A stretch of 64,000 nt of DNA, from NCBI RefSeq assembly GCF_012844455.2, contig NZ_JABBCQ020000010.1:1-64000 (forward strand), read 5' to 3'. Source of the DNA: Comamonas suwonensis (GTDB lineage Bacteria > Pseudomonadota > Gammaproteobacteria > Burkholderiales > Burkholderiaceae_C). This document shows positions 34,932 to 44,862 of this stretch, one piece after another. The translations under genes were made by a program, and so were the position numbers. Positions within the stretch are counted from its first letter, which is position 1. Every line of letters starts with the position of its first letter. The notes beneath the pieces were generated by a model, which searched no databases, was not told where the DNA came from, and was given only the letters and a program-made list of their open reading frames with translations.

Positions 34932-37106
34932 TTAAATGCCGTTGGCCTTCTTGATTTGCTCCAGCACATCCTTGGCGCTGGCAGGAATGGGGGTGCCGGG
35001 GCCGTAGACGCCCTTGACGCCTGCGCTGTACAGGAAGTCATAGTCCTGCGCAGGAATCACGCCACCGACGAAGACGATGATGTCGTCCGCGCCCTGAGCC
35101 TTCAGCTCGGCAATGATGGCAGGCACCAGAGTCTTGTGACCCGCAGCCAGTGTGGAGACACCCACGGCGTGCACGTCATTTTCAATGGCCTGACGAGCAC
35201 ATTCTTCGGGTGTCTGGAACAACGGGCCCATGTCCACGTCGTAGCCCAGATCGGCAAAAGCGGTGGCCACCACCTTGGCACCACGGTCATGACCGTCCTG
35301 GCCCAGCTTGGCGACCATCACACGGGGGCGACGGCCCAGCGTTTCAGCCGCGGCGTTGATTTCTTCCTTGAGCTTGTCCCAGCCTTCGGCGGAGTCATAA
35401 GCGGCAGCGTACACACCGGTCACCTTTTGCGTATCAGCGCGGTGGCGGCCAAAGGCCTTTTCCATCGCATCGGAGACTTCACCCACCGTGGCGCGCAGGC
35501 GCACGGCCTTGATGGCCAGATCCAGCAGATTGCCCTCACCGGACTCTGCTGCAGAAGTGATAGCTGCCAGCGCTTGTTCCACTTGGGCTGTATCGCGTTT
35601 TGCCTTGATGCTATTCAAACGGGCAATCTGGCTGTCACGGACTTTGACGTTGTCCACATCCAGAATTTCGATAGCGTCTTCCTTGGCCAGCTTGTACTTG
35701 TTGACGCCAACAATGACTTCCTTGCCGGAGTCAATGCGTGCCTGCTTTTCAGCAGCGGCGGCTTCGATCTTGAGCTTGGCCCAGCCGCTGTCCACGGCGG
35801 CCGTCATGCCGCCCATGGCATCCACTTCTTCAATGATCTTCCACGCGGCGTCGGCCATGTCCTGGGTCAGCTTTTCCATCATGTAGGAACCGGCCCAGGG
35901 GTCGATCACATTGGTGATGTGGGTTTCTTCCTGAATGATGAGCTGGGTGTTGCGCGCAATGCGGGCCGAGAATTCGGTGGGCAGTGCAATGGCTTCATCG
36001 AGCGCATTGGTGTGCAGCGACTGAGTGCCGCCAAACACGGCGGCCATGGCTTCGATGGTGGTGCGCACCACGTTGTTGTAGGGATCTTGTTCGGTCAGCG
36101 ACCAGCCCGAAGTCTGGCAGTGCGTGCGCAGCATCAGGCTCTTGGGGTTCTTGGCGCCGGTTTCCTTCATGATGCGGCACCACAGAAGGCGGGCGGCGCG
36201 CATTTTGGCGATCTCCAGGTAGAAGTTCATGCCAATCGCCCAGAAGAAAGACAGACGGCCCGCGAATGCGTCCACATCCATGCCTTTTTCCACGGCCGTC
36301 TTCACATACTCTTTGCCATCGGCCAGCGTGAAAGCCAGCTCGAGCGCCTGGTTGGCGCCGGCTTCTTGCATGTGGTAGCCCGAAATCGAGATCGAGTTGA
36401 ACTTGGGCATGTTCGCGCTCGTGTACTCGATGATGTCGCCAATGATCTTCATCGACGGCTTGGGCGGGTAGATATAAGTGTTGCGCACCATGAACTCTTT
36501 CAGAATGTCGTTCTGAATCGTTCCTGCCAGTTGGTCCTGCGACACGCCCTGCTCTTCCGCCGCCACCACGTAGCCAGCCAGCACGGGCAGCACGGCGCCG
36601 TTCATGGTCATGGAGACCGAAACCTTGTCCAGAGGAATCTGGTCAAACAAGATCTTCATGTCTTCGACCGAGTCAATAGCGACGCCCGCCTTGCCCACGT
36701 CGCCCGTCACGCGGGGATGGTCAGAGTCGTAGCCACGGTGCGTGGCCAGATCAAAAGCGACGGATACGCCTTGGCCACCGGCAGCCAGCGCCTTGCGGTA
36801 GAAGGCGTTGGATTCTTCGGCGGTCGAGAAGCCTGCGTACTGGCGAATCGTCCAGGGGCGGCCTGCATACATGGTGGCCTGTGGTCCACGAATGTAGGGG
36901 GCAAAGCCCGGCAGCGTGTTGGTGTGCTGCAGGTCTGCGGTGTCTTCAGCCGTGTACAGGGGCTTGACGGTGATGCCGTCAGGCGTGACCCAGTTCAGGT
37001 TGTTGATATCACCGCCTGGCGATACCTTGTTCGCAGCCTTGTTCCAGGCTTGCAGATCTGCTGCTGCAAATTCTTGTTGCCCCTGTTTCGCGTTCTCTTG
37101 GCTCAT
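34932..37106 (-). CDS. scpA: Methylmalonyl-CoA mutase, single-chain
   Basis: 724 residues from the ATG at 37106 ([13 protein letters not shown]). The TIM-barrel substrate domain (about 20-560: [33 protein letters not shown]) is followed by the cobalamin domain (about 595-724) with DGHDRG, where His606 is the lower axial ligand, then [10 protein letters not shown]. It converts (R)-methylmalonyl-CoA to succinyl-CoA. First gene of the leftward operon and divergent from a GntR regulator. The ORF upstream of the chosen start is not family-like. Confidence 0.96.
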   Translation of the reverse strand: MSQENAKQGQQEFAAADLQAWNKAANKVSPGGDINNLNWVTPDGITVKPLYTAEDTADLQHTNTLPGFAPYIRGPQATMYAGRPWTIRQYAGFSTAEESNAFYRKALAAGGQGVSVAFDLATHRGYDSDHPRVTGDVGKAGVAIDSVEDMKILFDQIPLDKVSVSMTMNGAVLPVLAGYVVAAEEQGVSQDQLAGTIQNDILKEFMVRNTYIYPPKPSMKIIGDIIEYTSANMPKFNSISISGYHMQEAGANQALELAFTLADGKEYVKTAVEKGMDVDAFAGRLSFFWAIGMNFYLEIAKMRAARLLWCRIMKETGAKNPKSLMLRTHCQTSGWSLTEQDPYNNVVRTTIEAMAAVFGGTQSLHTNALDEAIALPTEFSARIARNTQLIIQEETHITNVIDPWAGSYMMEKLTQDMADAAWKIIEEVDAMGGMTAAVDSGWAKLKIEAAAAEKQARIDSGKEVIVGVNKYKLAKEDAIEILDVDNVKVRDSQIARLNSIKAKRDTAQVEQALAAITSAAESGEGNLLDLAIKAVRLRATVGEVSDAMEKAFGRHRADTQKVTGVYAAAYDSAEGWDKLKEEINAAAETLGRRPRVMVAKLGQDGHDRGAKVVATAFADLGYDVDMGPLFQTPEECARQAIENDVHAVGVSTLAAGHKTLVPAIIAELKAQGADDIIVFVGGVIPAQDYDFLYSAGVKGVYGPGTPIPASAKDVLEQIKKANGI

Positions 37107-37227
37107 GTTGTCTCTCGTCTGCGGTGCGCGCAGTGAAGGTTGGGATTGCGGTGAACTACCTATTTGCAGCAAGTGTACATGATTCATAATTATAAATTCA
37201 AAATTCTTACGCATATAATTGCCCGTA
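37107..37227. promoter_or_regulatory. Divergent promoter region of mcm operon and gntR
   Basis: 121 bp. The 60 bp next to gntR are AT-rich (AATTATAAATTCAAAATTC), unlike the GC-rich surroundings, and should hold both promoters and the GntR site. TATAAT-like ATATAAT at 37213-37219 suits the gntR promoter -10, though it is close to the start. Confidence 0.55.
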
Positions 37228-37863
37228 ATGACGACCAAAATGCTTACACCCCTCGCGCTATATGAACAGGTCGCTGAGCAGCTGCGCCAACGCATCTTTC
37301 AGCAAGAACTGGAACCTGGCGCATGGATTGACGAACTCAAGATTGCCGAGGAATACGGCATCAGTCGCACTCCCCTGCGTGAAGCACTGAAGGTCCTTGC
37401 CGCTGAAGGTCTGGTGACCATGAAATTGCGCCGCGGTGCCTATGTGACGGAGGTTTCGCGCAAGGACATCTCGGACGTCTACCACCTGCTGAGCCTGCTG
37501 GAGGCGGATGCCGCCTCAGAAGTCGCTGGCAAGGCCACTGACGAAGAGCTGCAGCGCCTGCAGCAAACCCACGAAGAACTCAAACTGCATACGGCTAACG
37601 CTGAACGCTTTTTCGCACTCAACGAAAGCTTTCATATGCAGATTCTGGATATTGCCAACAATCGCTGGCGCAATCAGCTCGTGGCCGACCTGCGAAAAGT
37701 GATGAAACTCAACCGCCACAAATCGCTATTTAAGCAAGGCCGTATTGAAGATTCTCTGGCCGAGCACGATGCCATCATGCTGGCGCTGATACAACGCAAG
37801 CCACAAGTTGCCATGAACGCGGTAAAGCAGCATTTTTCCAATGGCCTGGAAGCTGCGATTTAA
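37228..37863 (+). CDS. GntR-family (FCD/FadR-type) regulator
   Basis: 211 residues from the ATG at 37228. Winged-helix domain (about 8-75: [45 protein letters not shown]) and an FCD ligand domain (about 85-210) with [15 protein letters not shown] and an EHDAIMLAL metal/ligand helix. FCD regulators sense carboxylates or acyl compounds. Divergent from mcm, so it probably controls the propionate/methylmalonate operon. Confidence 0.92.
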   Translation: MTTKMLTPLALYEQVAEQLRQRIFQQELEPGAWIDELKIAEEYGISRTPLREALKVLAAEGLVTMKLRRGAYVTEVSRKDISDVYHLLSLLEADAASEVAGKATDEELQRLQQTHEELKLHTANAERFFALNESFHMQILDIANNRWRNQLVADLRKVMKLNRHKSLFKQGRIEDSLAEHDAIMLALIQRKPQVAMNAVKQHFSNGLEAAI

Positions 37864-38030
37864 ATGAGGCAACGGCTTGTGCGCCTCTATTCGTGAACAA
37901 TCGTCTTTGGCAGACGTTTTTGAAGGCAGTCTAGGATTAATCCTACAAATTAAATAAATCGGATTACCTAATTTGTGCGATCCTAGGGAAAGTAACTGAA
38001 TGTGCTTTCATTCTTTCAAGAAGACTATTC

Positions 38031-39569
38031 ATGCAGGCACAATTTTTTTGGACTCCATCTTCTGATGCTCACTTGCAACAAGGCGAGCACGATCCCTTTC
38101 TAGTTTTGCTTTCCCTGGCTGTTTGCTGTATTGCTTCGGGTCAAGCATTACGCCTTGCGGCATTTGCACGTCTGGCCGTTACACCGCAGCTACGCTACTG
38201 GTCCATTGCGGGAGGCTCGCTGGCGCTGGGCACCGGAATCTGGGCCATGCATTTCATTGGCATGCTGGCCTATTCTTTGCATGGCCTTGTTCATTACGAG
38301 CTTTTATTGACAGTTCTCTCCATACTGCCCGGCATCGCGGCCTCAGCGGTTGCCCTCACCTTGCTGTCACGCAATGAACTTAGCTCCAAACAGTTGATGC
38401 TTGGCGGATTAATTGTGGGCGGTGGAATTGCCACCATGCATTACAGCGGCATGGCAGCCATGCGCATGCAGTCGCCATATCAATATTCCCCCTTCTGGTT
38501 TGCCGTTTCACTGGTGGTGGGCGTGGCGCTGGCTACGTTGGCACTCTGGGTGCATTTTGGCTTGCTGCGTTTCAGCGTCAAGCACGCCACGCTGAGAAAA
38601 ACACTGGCAGCTCTCATCATGGGCGGCGCTATTGCAGGCATGCATTACATCGCCATGCTGGCGCTGCGGGTTACTGCCGATCACGGCAATCACAGCATCC
38701 CCCCCACCAATGACAAACTGATTCTTTCGCTGACCATTGCCCTGATCACTCTGGCGATTGGCGCCCTGATTGCACAGGCAAACGCTTTGATTCATTACCG
38801 CACGCACTGGCAAAAAGTGGACATGAATGAGGCCCGCCTGAGCGCCTTGGTCAATATGGCTGCTGACGGTATTATCTGCATTGACAGCAACGGCCGAGTT
38901 ACCGATTACAACCCAGCGGCTGAAGCCATTTTCGGTTGGACTGCAGAGGAAGTGTTGGGGAAAAATGTGAAAATGCTCATGCCTGGGGCACTTTCCAGCC
39001 AGCATGATCATTATCTTGATCGGCATGAAGCAGGTCAGCGCAATGCTGCTCAGCCTCTGAAAAACAAAATTTCTGAAGTACTTGGTCAGAACAAGCAAGG
39101 CACCTTGGTTCCACTGCGTCTGGCATTAAGTCAGGCCGAAGCACGCGGACAGCGTATTTATGTGGGTCTGCTAACTGACTTGTCTGATAGCAAAAGAACA
39201 GAGCGCCAGTTGCATATTGCTTCCACTGTTTTTGACCATTCTTATGAAGGTATGGTGGTGCTAGATGCCAACCGCAAAGTGGTCGATATCAACCCGGCTT
39301 TTGAACGCATTAGCGGTCTTAGCCGCAAAAGTGCCAAGAACAAGGAATTCGTCAGTCTGTTTATTCAGGATGAGGAAGACAGGCAGTGGCGTGAAATCTG
39401 GACCGCAATTGGCCGTAACGGTCACTGGCAAGGCTCTTGTACCATGCGCCATGATAGCCATAGTCACCAGATTTCCTTAACCGCAGTACGTGACGAACAG
39501 CAGCGCCTGCATCACTACATTGCCGTTTGCTATCAGCGGGTTGATATTCCACTCAACGCTGTTAATTAA
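38031..39569 (+). CDS. MHYT-PAS-PAS membrane sensor without a visible output domain
   Basis: 512 residues. Seven membrane helices contain three MHYT-type motifs (MHFIGMLAY at about 73, MHYSGMAAM at about 137, MHYIAMLAL at about 205), proposed to bind copper and sense O2, CO or NO. PAS 1 (about 265-370: GIICIDSNGRVTDYNPAAEAIFGW) and PAS 2 (about 392-500: VLDANRKVVDINPAFERISGL) follow. The protein ends right after PAS 2 with no kinase, GGDEF or EAL domain; the next 700 bp encode decayed genes, so a lost C-terminal output module is possible. Confidence 0.88.
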   Translation: MQAQFFWTPSSDAHLQQGEHDPFLVLLSLAVCCIASGQALRLAAFARLAVTPQLRYWSIAGGSLALGTGIWAMHFIGMLAYSLHGLVHYELLLTVLSILPGIAASAVALTLLSRNELSSKQLMLGGLIVGGGIATMHYSGMAAMRMQSPYQYSPFWFAVSLVVGVALATLALWVHFGLLRFSVKHATLRKTLAALIMGGAIAGMHYIAMLALRVTADHGNHSIPPTNDKLILSLTIALITLAIGALIAQANALIHYRTHWQKVDMNEARLSALVNMAADGIICIDSNGRVTDYNPAAEAIFGWTAEEVLGKNVKMLMPGALSSQHDHYLDRHEAGQRNAAQPLKNKISEVLGQNKQGTLVPLRLALSQAEARGQRIYVGLLTDLSDSKRTERQLHIASTVFDHSYEGMVVLDANRKVVDINPAFERISGLSRKSAKNKEFVSLFIQDEEDRQWREIWTAIGRNGHWQGSCTMRHDSHSHQISLTAVRDEQQRLHHYIAVCYQRVDIPLNAVN

Positions 39570-39799
39570 GCAACGCTAATCGGACATTATTTCATTTTTG
39601 TAGAACGCTATCATTCACGAAGCAGTAAGCGGCCTCCTTCTGAGGCTTAAGCGAATAAATCATCAAAGTGTGAGCGATGCACTCAGTCTGACTGATTAAA
39701 CGGGAGATCCACTGAAAAAGCTTGACACGGACTGATACGGCTGCTCGCGAGCCCACTGGAGCCGGGCACTTGGCGCATCCAGCCTGCCTCAAGGTGCGG

Positions 39800-40415
39800 G
39801 AGCTGCCATATAGCGACCTAATCCATATTCATCGACCAGGCGATAACGTTGAAAGCCATGTCTATATTCTGGCGGACTCAGGTGTTTCGCTACTGCTCCA
39901 AGCATTTAAAAGAGCTTTGAGCGCTATTTGGCCCTGGCGGTTCCTGAGTTGCATGCGCAGGATCTGTGGCACTGTCTTCTCAAGATTTGAAATGTTTTGA
40001 TCTCCGCTCCACGTATCTACGAGCGTGTGTGCTCCAAGGTGCAGGAAACGTTGATGTCTAGCCTAAATAAGCACGAGTTGTTTGAGGTGGCAGTTAAGAA
40101 AAGACTGGCGTACCCTCTGCGACCGAAAAGCGTTCCCTTTTTCAAATGGAGGCAAGCACCTCTGGCTCGTCCTCTTGGATACCGATGGCTTTAAGCAAAC
40201 TTGTTGCCGAACCTTAGTAATTCCAGTTGGCGGACGCTCGCGTACAGCCATCAGCGCCAACGTGCGAATGACAATTGGCCTGATGAAAACTGCCGCACTC
40301 GCATCAAAGGCCGCATTAAAGAAGTCATCGTCACATCTACTGGCTGACGCCAGCCATGTGCGATGTGGTCCCGGAAATCGATCTGAGAGCGCTTCAAATA
40401 AGATTTGAGACGCTC
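39800..40415 (+). pseudogene. Decayed long-chain acyl-CoA synthetase
   Basis: Readable only in changing frames: SHVYILADSGVSLLL (about 39855-39900); PELHAQDLW; ISAPRIYERVCSKVQETLMS (39997-40060), matching the SVPRIYERV motif; VGGRSRTAIS (about 40226-40250); and IKGRIKEVIVTSTG (about 40300-40350), matching the GRIKEVIV motif near the synthetase C-terminus. The order is that of FadD-type AMP-dependent synthetases, but most of the gene between motifs is missing and several stops occur. A genuine pseudogene with internal deletions. Confidence 0.75.
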
Positions 40416-40552
40416 TAATTAATTTATGTAAGTTACATTAAATAATTAAGCATGAGTAGCCAACAACACAATTTTTCTACTTCAATCCGTAAATGCATTG
40501 CTGCAGCGCGTCAATGACGCCTACCCCACACATCCGGCTCAAGCCTTAATGT

Positions 40553-40740
40553 TCACCCCCCAAAGATCATACGTTTGCCATCGAATGGCATTGGCGGGTT
40601 ACCAAGGTTAGATGGATCCATTCGCGGGTCTTCCATCATCTTTTTCATGGCCGCGTCTCTCGTAGCCTTGTTCGGCCATTCAACCCACGAAAAAGCCACT
40701 GTTTCCTCAGCGGTTGCATGAAGACGGACAGCTATCGCTG
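40553..40740 (-). pseudogene. DUF1428-family remnant
   Basis: About 60 codons match the C-terminal half of DUF1428/YbaA-like proteins: ETVAFSWVEWPNKATRDAAM, KKMMEDPRMD, MPFDGKRMIFGG. The N-terminal half is absent and the end is altered. An open frame continues to 40807 but without similarity. Probably a non-functional fragment in the decaying region after the MHYT gene. Confidence 0.65.
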
Positions 40741-40870
40741 TGCAGCAGACATTGGCCACCGAGGCACGAACGACAACAATGGGTCGAGAAGCGACGATCG
40801 CAAACAAGACGCAGTTGTTTGGAAATTACCGGCCATCAATGACCAGCTAATGTTTTTCATCCTCACCGCT

Positions 40871-41685
40871 TCAAGTCAGCTCAGGGACATCTGCTGGATC
40901 GAGGTGCGTGTAGATCTTCAAAGAAGCCCAAGACTCATGCAGCGAAAACTGCGCCACCTGCTCAATGCTGTAGCCACGCTCAAACAAACGACTGATGGCT
41001 TCATGCCGCAGATCCGGGATGTTCAAAAGCTTGCAAGCCCTCGTGAAGCTTGAGCTGATACTGCGATGGTTATAGGAAAAGCGCGAGCCTCCTGCTTGCC
41101 AAAGTACTCACTGAGCGCAGCCTCTTCCTCGGGCTTCAGGCGGCGTATGCGCCAGCGTGGCTTGGCAATGACCTTCAGCCGCAGCAACTCTTGTTTGGCG
41201 GCATCCAGTTCCTGCACCAGTTTGCTCATGCCATAGCGAGTGACAGACCCCAGGCAGGCCTGGCGCAGCCAGACGATGTCATTGAGTACGGTGGCCGGCC
41301 CGGCTTCCTCTTCGGTACGTCGCCACCTTGCATACTCGACAAAGTCAATGGCACGCAGATGCCGGGCATCCCGGTGCGCCAGCTTGGCCTTCTGCAGTCG
41401 GGCGATATCGGCCGTCTTGGACCGCCCCCATGCCACGATGCCTTTTGCATCGCTGACATAATCCTCCAGTATCTGCTTGAGAGTGACGTAGCCCTTGATT
41501 GGATCCCCGCTAGCCGTTGCTTTCTCTAGCTCGAACTCGCGTCGACGGATCCACTCTTGCGCCAGAGCCCGCTTCGTGAAGGTCTTGGACTCACCATGAA
41601 GATATTCACTGCCCTGCCGCACACGGACCTGTGCACGGCATGAAATCGAGCCATCTGCTCTCTTACGCTGAGTGATTGTTCCCAT
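40871..41685 (-). pseudogene. Phage-type tyrosine integrase with internal deletion
   Basis: The N-terminal part (from the ATG at 41685) carries an arm-binding and core-binding domain: MGTITQRKRADGSISCRAQV and KSKTADIARLQ-like segments. After about 210 codons the frame breaks. A different frame (41040-40871) resumes with IPDLRHEAISRLFERGYSIE and SLKIYTHLDPADVPELT, which contains the second catalytic Arg/His block and the Tyr. The segment with the first catalytic Arg is missing. It may be the dead integrase of the adjacent prophage or of an older element. Confidence 0.8.
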
Positions 41686-42355
41686 GCAAGGCACCCTGAA
41701 ATTCGTGGTGCCTCAATGTAGCACCGAGAGCGGCACTTATAGGCAGAATCAGGCAAAACGAAGGCCTCAATCAAGGCACCAAAGCACAATTTTCATGCTA
41801 TGAGCAACACGAATATCCAAGTAAATCAACAAATTACAAACATGTGGCGCATGAGCGTGGCGCCAATGATGGATGGGTTTTATAAAGTTGCAAGTTATTG
41901 ATTAATAAAATATAAATTTAAATTTACTGTCATCCGTAGCACTATCGTAGGACTACATCAGTAAATTAACCTTTCCAGCCACTGATCGGACGGACAGCAC
42001 AAGCTGAAAACGCCTCTGCGAACTGAGCCGTAAACGGCAAACAAGCCCCTACACCGCAAGGCATCGGGGCTTATCTTTGACTGAAATACTATTCAGAATC
42101 TTTCAGAGCAAACCCCGTCGTGGAATGCAGACCCCAGCTCACAGGACAGGTCGCTGAGATTTCATGTATACGTCAATGCCTAACATGGGCCACAAAGAGC
42201 GATCCATTACTTTCGTCGAAGCTATAAGAATTTATGCTTGCTGTGCAGCGATTGGCTCTCTTCAAGATCGAGGTATGGAAGACAGCTTTTATCTGGGTGG
42301 CTGTCATCGACAAATAAGCCTTTCCGATGAAAGAAAATATAAATTCATCTTGTAA
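41686..42355. other. 670-bp gap, AT-rich, with one hairpin
   Basis: No supported gene. A 63-codon plus-strand ORF at 42164-42355 (ATG, codon use unlike neighbours) has no recognisable family. A hairpin AAGCCCC/GGGGCTT at 42043-42072 is followed by ATCTTT and may be a terminator. It could hold the left prophage attachment site, but no repeat partner is visible in the window. Confidence 0.45.
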
Positions 42356-43663
42356 CTACTCCTTGAATGCATGCGTTGCTTCAATCCATTTAGTAGGTAT
42401 CTCTCTACCCCATGCGATATAAAACGGTGCAAATGAAGGAAGGACTTCATTACGGGTAATCTCTGTTTTACCTAGATGAACCTCCTCATCTTGACGATGA
42501 ATTTCAGCACTCAACCGCACTGGGTCCTCATATTTAGTTATCAAACTAGCTGTCAGATGTTCTTTTCTATTTGGATCATTCAAAGGATCACTCCAAAGCG
42601 CCCCTTTCTCACGTTTGTAAGACCAAACTTCTGAGATCATGATCACGCCATCGGCACTAATTTTGGCTGCGTCTGTGCCAAGCTGGCGCATCAGCACATA
42701 TTTAGAAGCTTTATTCGAGAAGGCAAGCTCCGTTGTATAAATCACATCCCCATCTTTAAGGAAGATAACCATTGGTACGTGATGCCCATCGATAACAATC
42801 ATCTTTTTAGCTATTTCAAATAATTGCACCAATTTGTTCTCAAGACTTCCTTTGGATAAAGCTTCAAAAGCGACTTTATCAATCCCATACTTATCCGCTG
42901 CAACTTGCAATTCTTCTTGGGTTGCTTCTACTTTGACGGAGCCGAACTTCATCGGGCTTCCAGACTCGATATGCAGATGAAGTGTGCGAACTTGGCTTGA
43001 AGCGAGCATGCAGGATAAACAACCACTGTTAGTCGGCAAAGGTTCTTGGCAGTGCATAGTCGCATGGCTGAAGTGGAAAGGATCAAGGCCCAAAACTGCA
43101 TGAGCATCCTTTACCAAACCATCTATACGGCCGTAGGCAATAGCTAGCGCATCAAGCAACTCGTGTTCTGGCAAACTGTTCTCAACCCAACGACGCTGAA
43201 TACGTAGAACTCCATGTTTCCCCACATGACTCGCCTCTGCAGTCGTAAGTGAGGTTTGCAACAACATTCCCTTGCTTTCAAATAGCTCTGCGGGTACTTG
43301 CCAGCTTGGCCCTTCGTCGTAATAAGACGCAAGAATTTCAGCCTTAATAACGCTGAATGTCTCTAAGTCCCCTTGCTTCTCGATCATATTGCGAGCATCC
43401 ACCATCCAACGCATTAAGGGGTCTTGCCGAAGTTTTTCTTGCCATGCCCCATACCAAATGTCGAAATTTTGAAACAACCGTTTGTGGCTTTGTATTAGGA
43501 ACGTGACTGTGCGTAGAGTTTGAATCGCAGTCTGGATTGATGAGCGAAATAAGTCTGGGTCAAAGTAATGACTCTCCGCTTCATGCCAATAGCGATGAAC
43601 TGCTGCCAGCCTTCGATCTATCGCTAATAACGGACACGCGTGACTCGTAGCCATCGATGACAT
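42356..43663 (-). CDS. Uncharacterised 435-residue protein, possible prophage cargo
   Basis: Not recognised. 435 residues, no signal peptide or membrane helix. The N-terminal 200 residues are helical (LLAIDRRLAAVHRYWHEAES, FLIQSHKRLFQNFDIWYGAW). A CxxC pair occurs in SGCLSCMLAS near residue 215, followed by a more beta-rich half. Base composition is clearly more AT-rich than the flanking late genes. It lies between a broken integrase and the phage dam gene, in late-gene orientation but beyond the late terminator. This is a typical place for a moron gene such as a host-fitness or anti-phage gene; that role is inference from position only. Confidence 0.75.
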   Translation of the reverse strand: MSSMATSHACPLLAIDRRLAAVHRYWHEAESHYFDPDLFRSSIQTAIQTLRTVTFLIQSHKRLFQNFDIWYGAWQEKLRQDPLMRWMVDARNMIEKQGDLETFSVIKAEILASYYDEGPSWQVPAELFESKGMLLQTSLTTAEASHVGKHGVLRIQRRWVENSLPEHELLDALAIAYGRIDGLVKDAHAVLGLDPFHFSHATMHCQEPLPTNSGCLSCMLASSQVRTLHLHIESGSPMKFGSVKVEATQEELQVAADKYGIDKVAFEALSKGSLENKLVQLFEIAKKMIVIDGHHVPMVIFLKDGDVIYTTELAFSNKASKYVLMRQLGTDAAKISADGVIMISEVWSYKREKGALWSDPLNDPNRKEHLTASLITKYEDPVRLSAEIHRQDEEVHLGKTEITRNEVLPSFAPFYIAWGREIPTKWIEATHAFKE

Positions 43664-43865
43664 CCTTACTTCTCCTTTTTCTCAACTAAATCAATCACTT
43701 TAACGCTAAAAAACAACTTCAATCCTAGGAGCGGCCATGCATCTTTTCGATGAGTACCTGAAGACCCCCCCCCGAGGTCTTTGATTTCTCCAACTACTCG
43801 CCATATCTAGAAATGAGGCTATGGCTCACTGAGGATTGCGAACCCTAGGTTTGGGTACATCAACA

Positions 43866-43908
43866 AAAAAGGCCTCCTCGGTGCCCAAACACCAGGGAGA
43901 CCTTTTAG
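43866..43908 (-). terminator. Terminator of the prophage late operon
   Basis: On the minus strand a 17-position stem with three mismatches (AAAAGGTCTCCCTGGTG against CACCGAGGAGGCCTTTT) closes a 6-nt loop and is followed by TTTTTTG. It lies 24 bp after the dam stop. Confidence 0.8.
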
Positions 43909-43932
43909 GCTTTCGCTCAATCTAGACTGCGC

Positions 43933-44726
43933 TTAGAACAAACCCACTGGCTCTGCACTCACATCCCAGCTGCTGTAAACCAACTCCATACGCGCCGCTG
44001 CCTTCCCTCCTCCGGCAACCGTATAGTTGATCGGCACCTCCTCAACGTGAAAGTCTTTGAAGCATTCCCGGATTGCAGGATGGTCGTTGATGCTCAGGAC
44101 GGCTTTGCCTTGCAGATTCCGCAATATCTCTGCCATTGCCAGATACTCCTCCCACTCGAACGGGACGCCGTAGCCTTCAGTTTCCCAGTACGGCGGATCG
44201 AGATAGAACAAAGTGTGTGGGCGGTCGTAGCGCCTGATCACCTCTTTCCAATCTAGGCGCTCGATGTACGCACCATGCAGGCGAAGATGAGCGGCGCTAA
44301 GGTCTTCCTCTAACCGCAGCAGGTTGACCGTCGGGGCCGCCGTAGTGGTTGCCGTCCCCCAAGACTGGCCCTGTACTTTTCCTCCAAAGCACTGTTGCTG
44401 CAGATAGTAGAACCGAGCCGCGCGCTCGATGTCCGTCAAGGTCTCCGGCCTGGTGATCTGCAGCCACTTGAAAACCTCACGGCTGGACAAAGCCCACTTA
44501 AATTGTCGGACAAACTCCTCAAGGTGTTTCTGCACCACTCGGTAGAGGTTGACCAGGTCACCATTGACATCGTTGATCACTTCCACCTCAGCAGGGGCCG
44601 CATGAAATAAAGGGCTGCACCGCCAGCGAACACTTCGCAATAACATTTGTGAGCAGGAAACCTAGGAATGATGAAGTCTGCCAAGCGACGCTTGCCGCCG
44701 ATCCACGGAATGATAGGGCTTGCCAT
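43933..44726 (-). pseudogene. dam: Phage D12-class adenine-N6 methylase, one frameshift
   Basis: The ATG at 44726 opens [20 protein letters not shown] and [12 protein letters not shown] (SAM-binding motif). The frame breaks at the G-run 44594-44597, where one more base restores [15 protein letters not shown]. The catalytic motif FYLDPPYWETEGYG and a C-terminal block follow. Corrected length is 264 residues. It methylates adenine, probably in GATC or another short site, to protect phage DNA or set its expression. Real mutation or sequencing error cannot be told apart. Confidence 0.85.
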
Positions 44727-44862
44727 GATGGGCTCCAGAGTTGATACACTGCGCCCCGCCTGTACAGGTGGACGGGGCCTTGGCTGGGCACACAGGCGCG
44801 ATCTGTGGGTTCGGTGTCAGTGGTGGTGTTAGCGCACCTCCGCTGACGCTCCGTTCTTTTTT

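Noticed and set aside
34560-37136. 858-codon plus-strand ORF opposite mcm and meaB
   Set aside because: Antisense shadow; no ribosome-binding site or family features, whereas the minus strand encodes mcm and meaB.
42043-42072. Hairpin considered as part of a tRNA or attachment site
   Set aside because: No cloverleaf could be folded and no second copy was found in the window; kept as a possible terminator.
42164-42355. 63-codon plus-strand ORF in the AT-rich gap
   Set aside because: No recognisable domain, weak start context; mentioned only as part of the gap description.
43762-43775. Run of nine C residues as a possible phase-variation tract
   Set aside because: It lies outside any coding region between the orphan gene and the terminator, so no gene would be switched.
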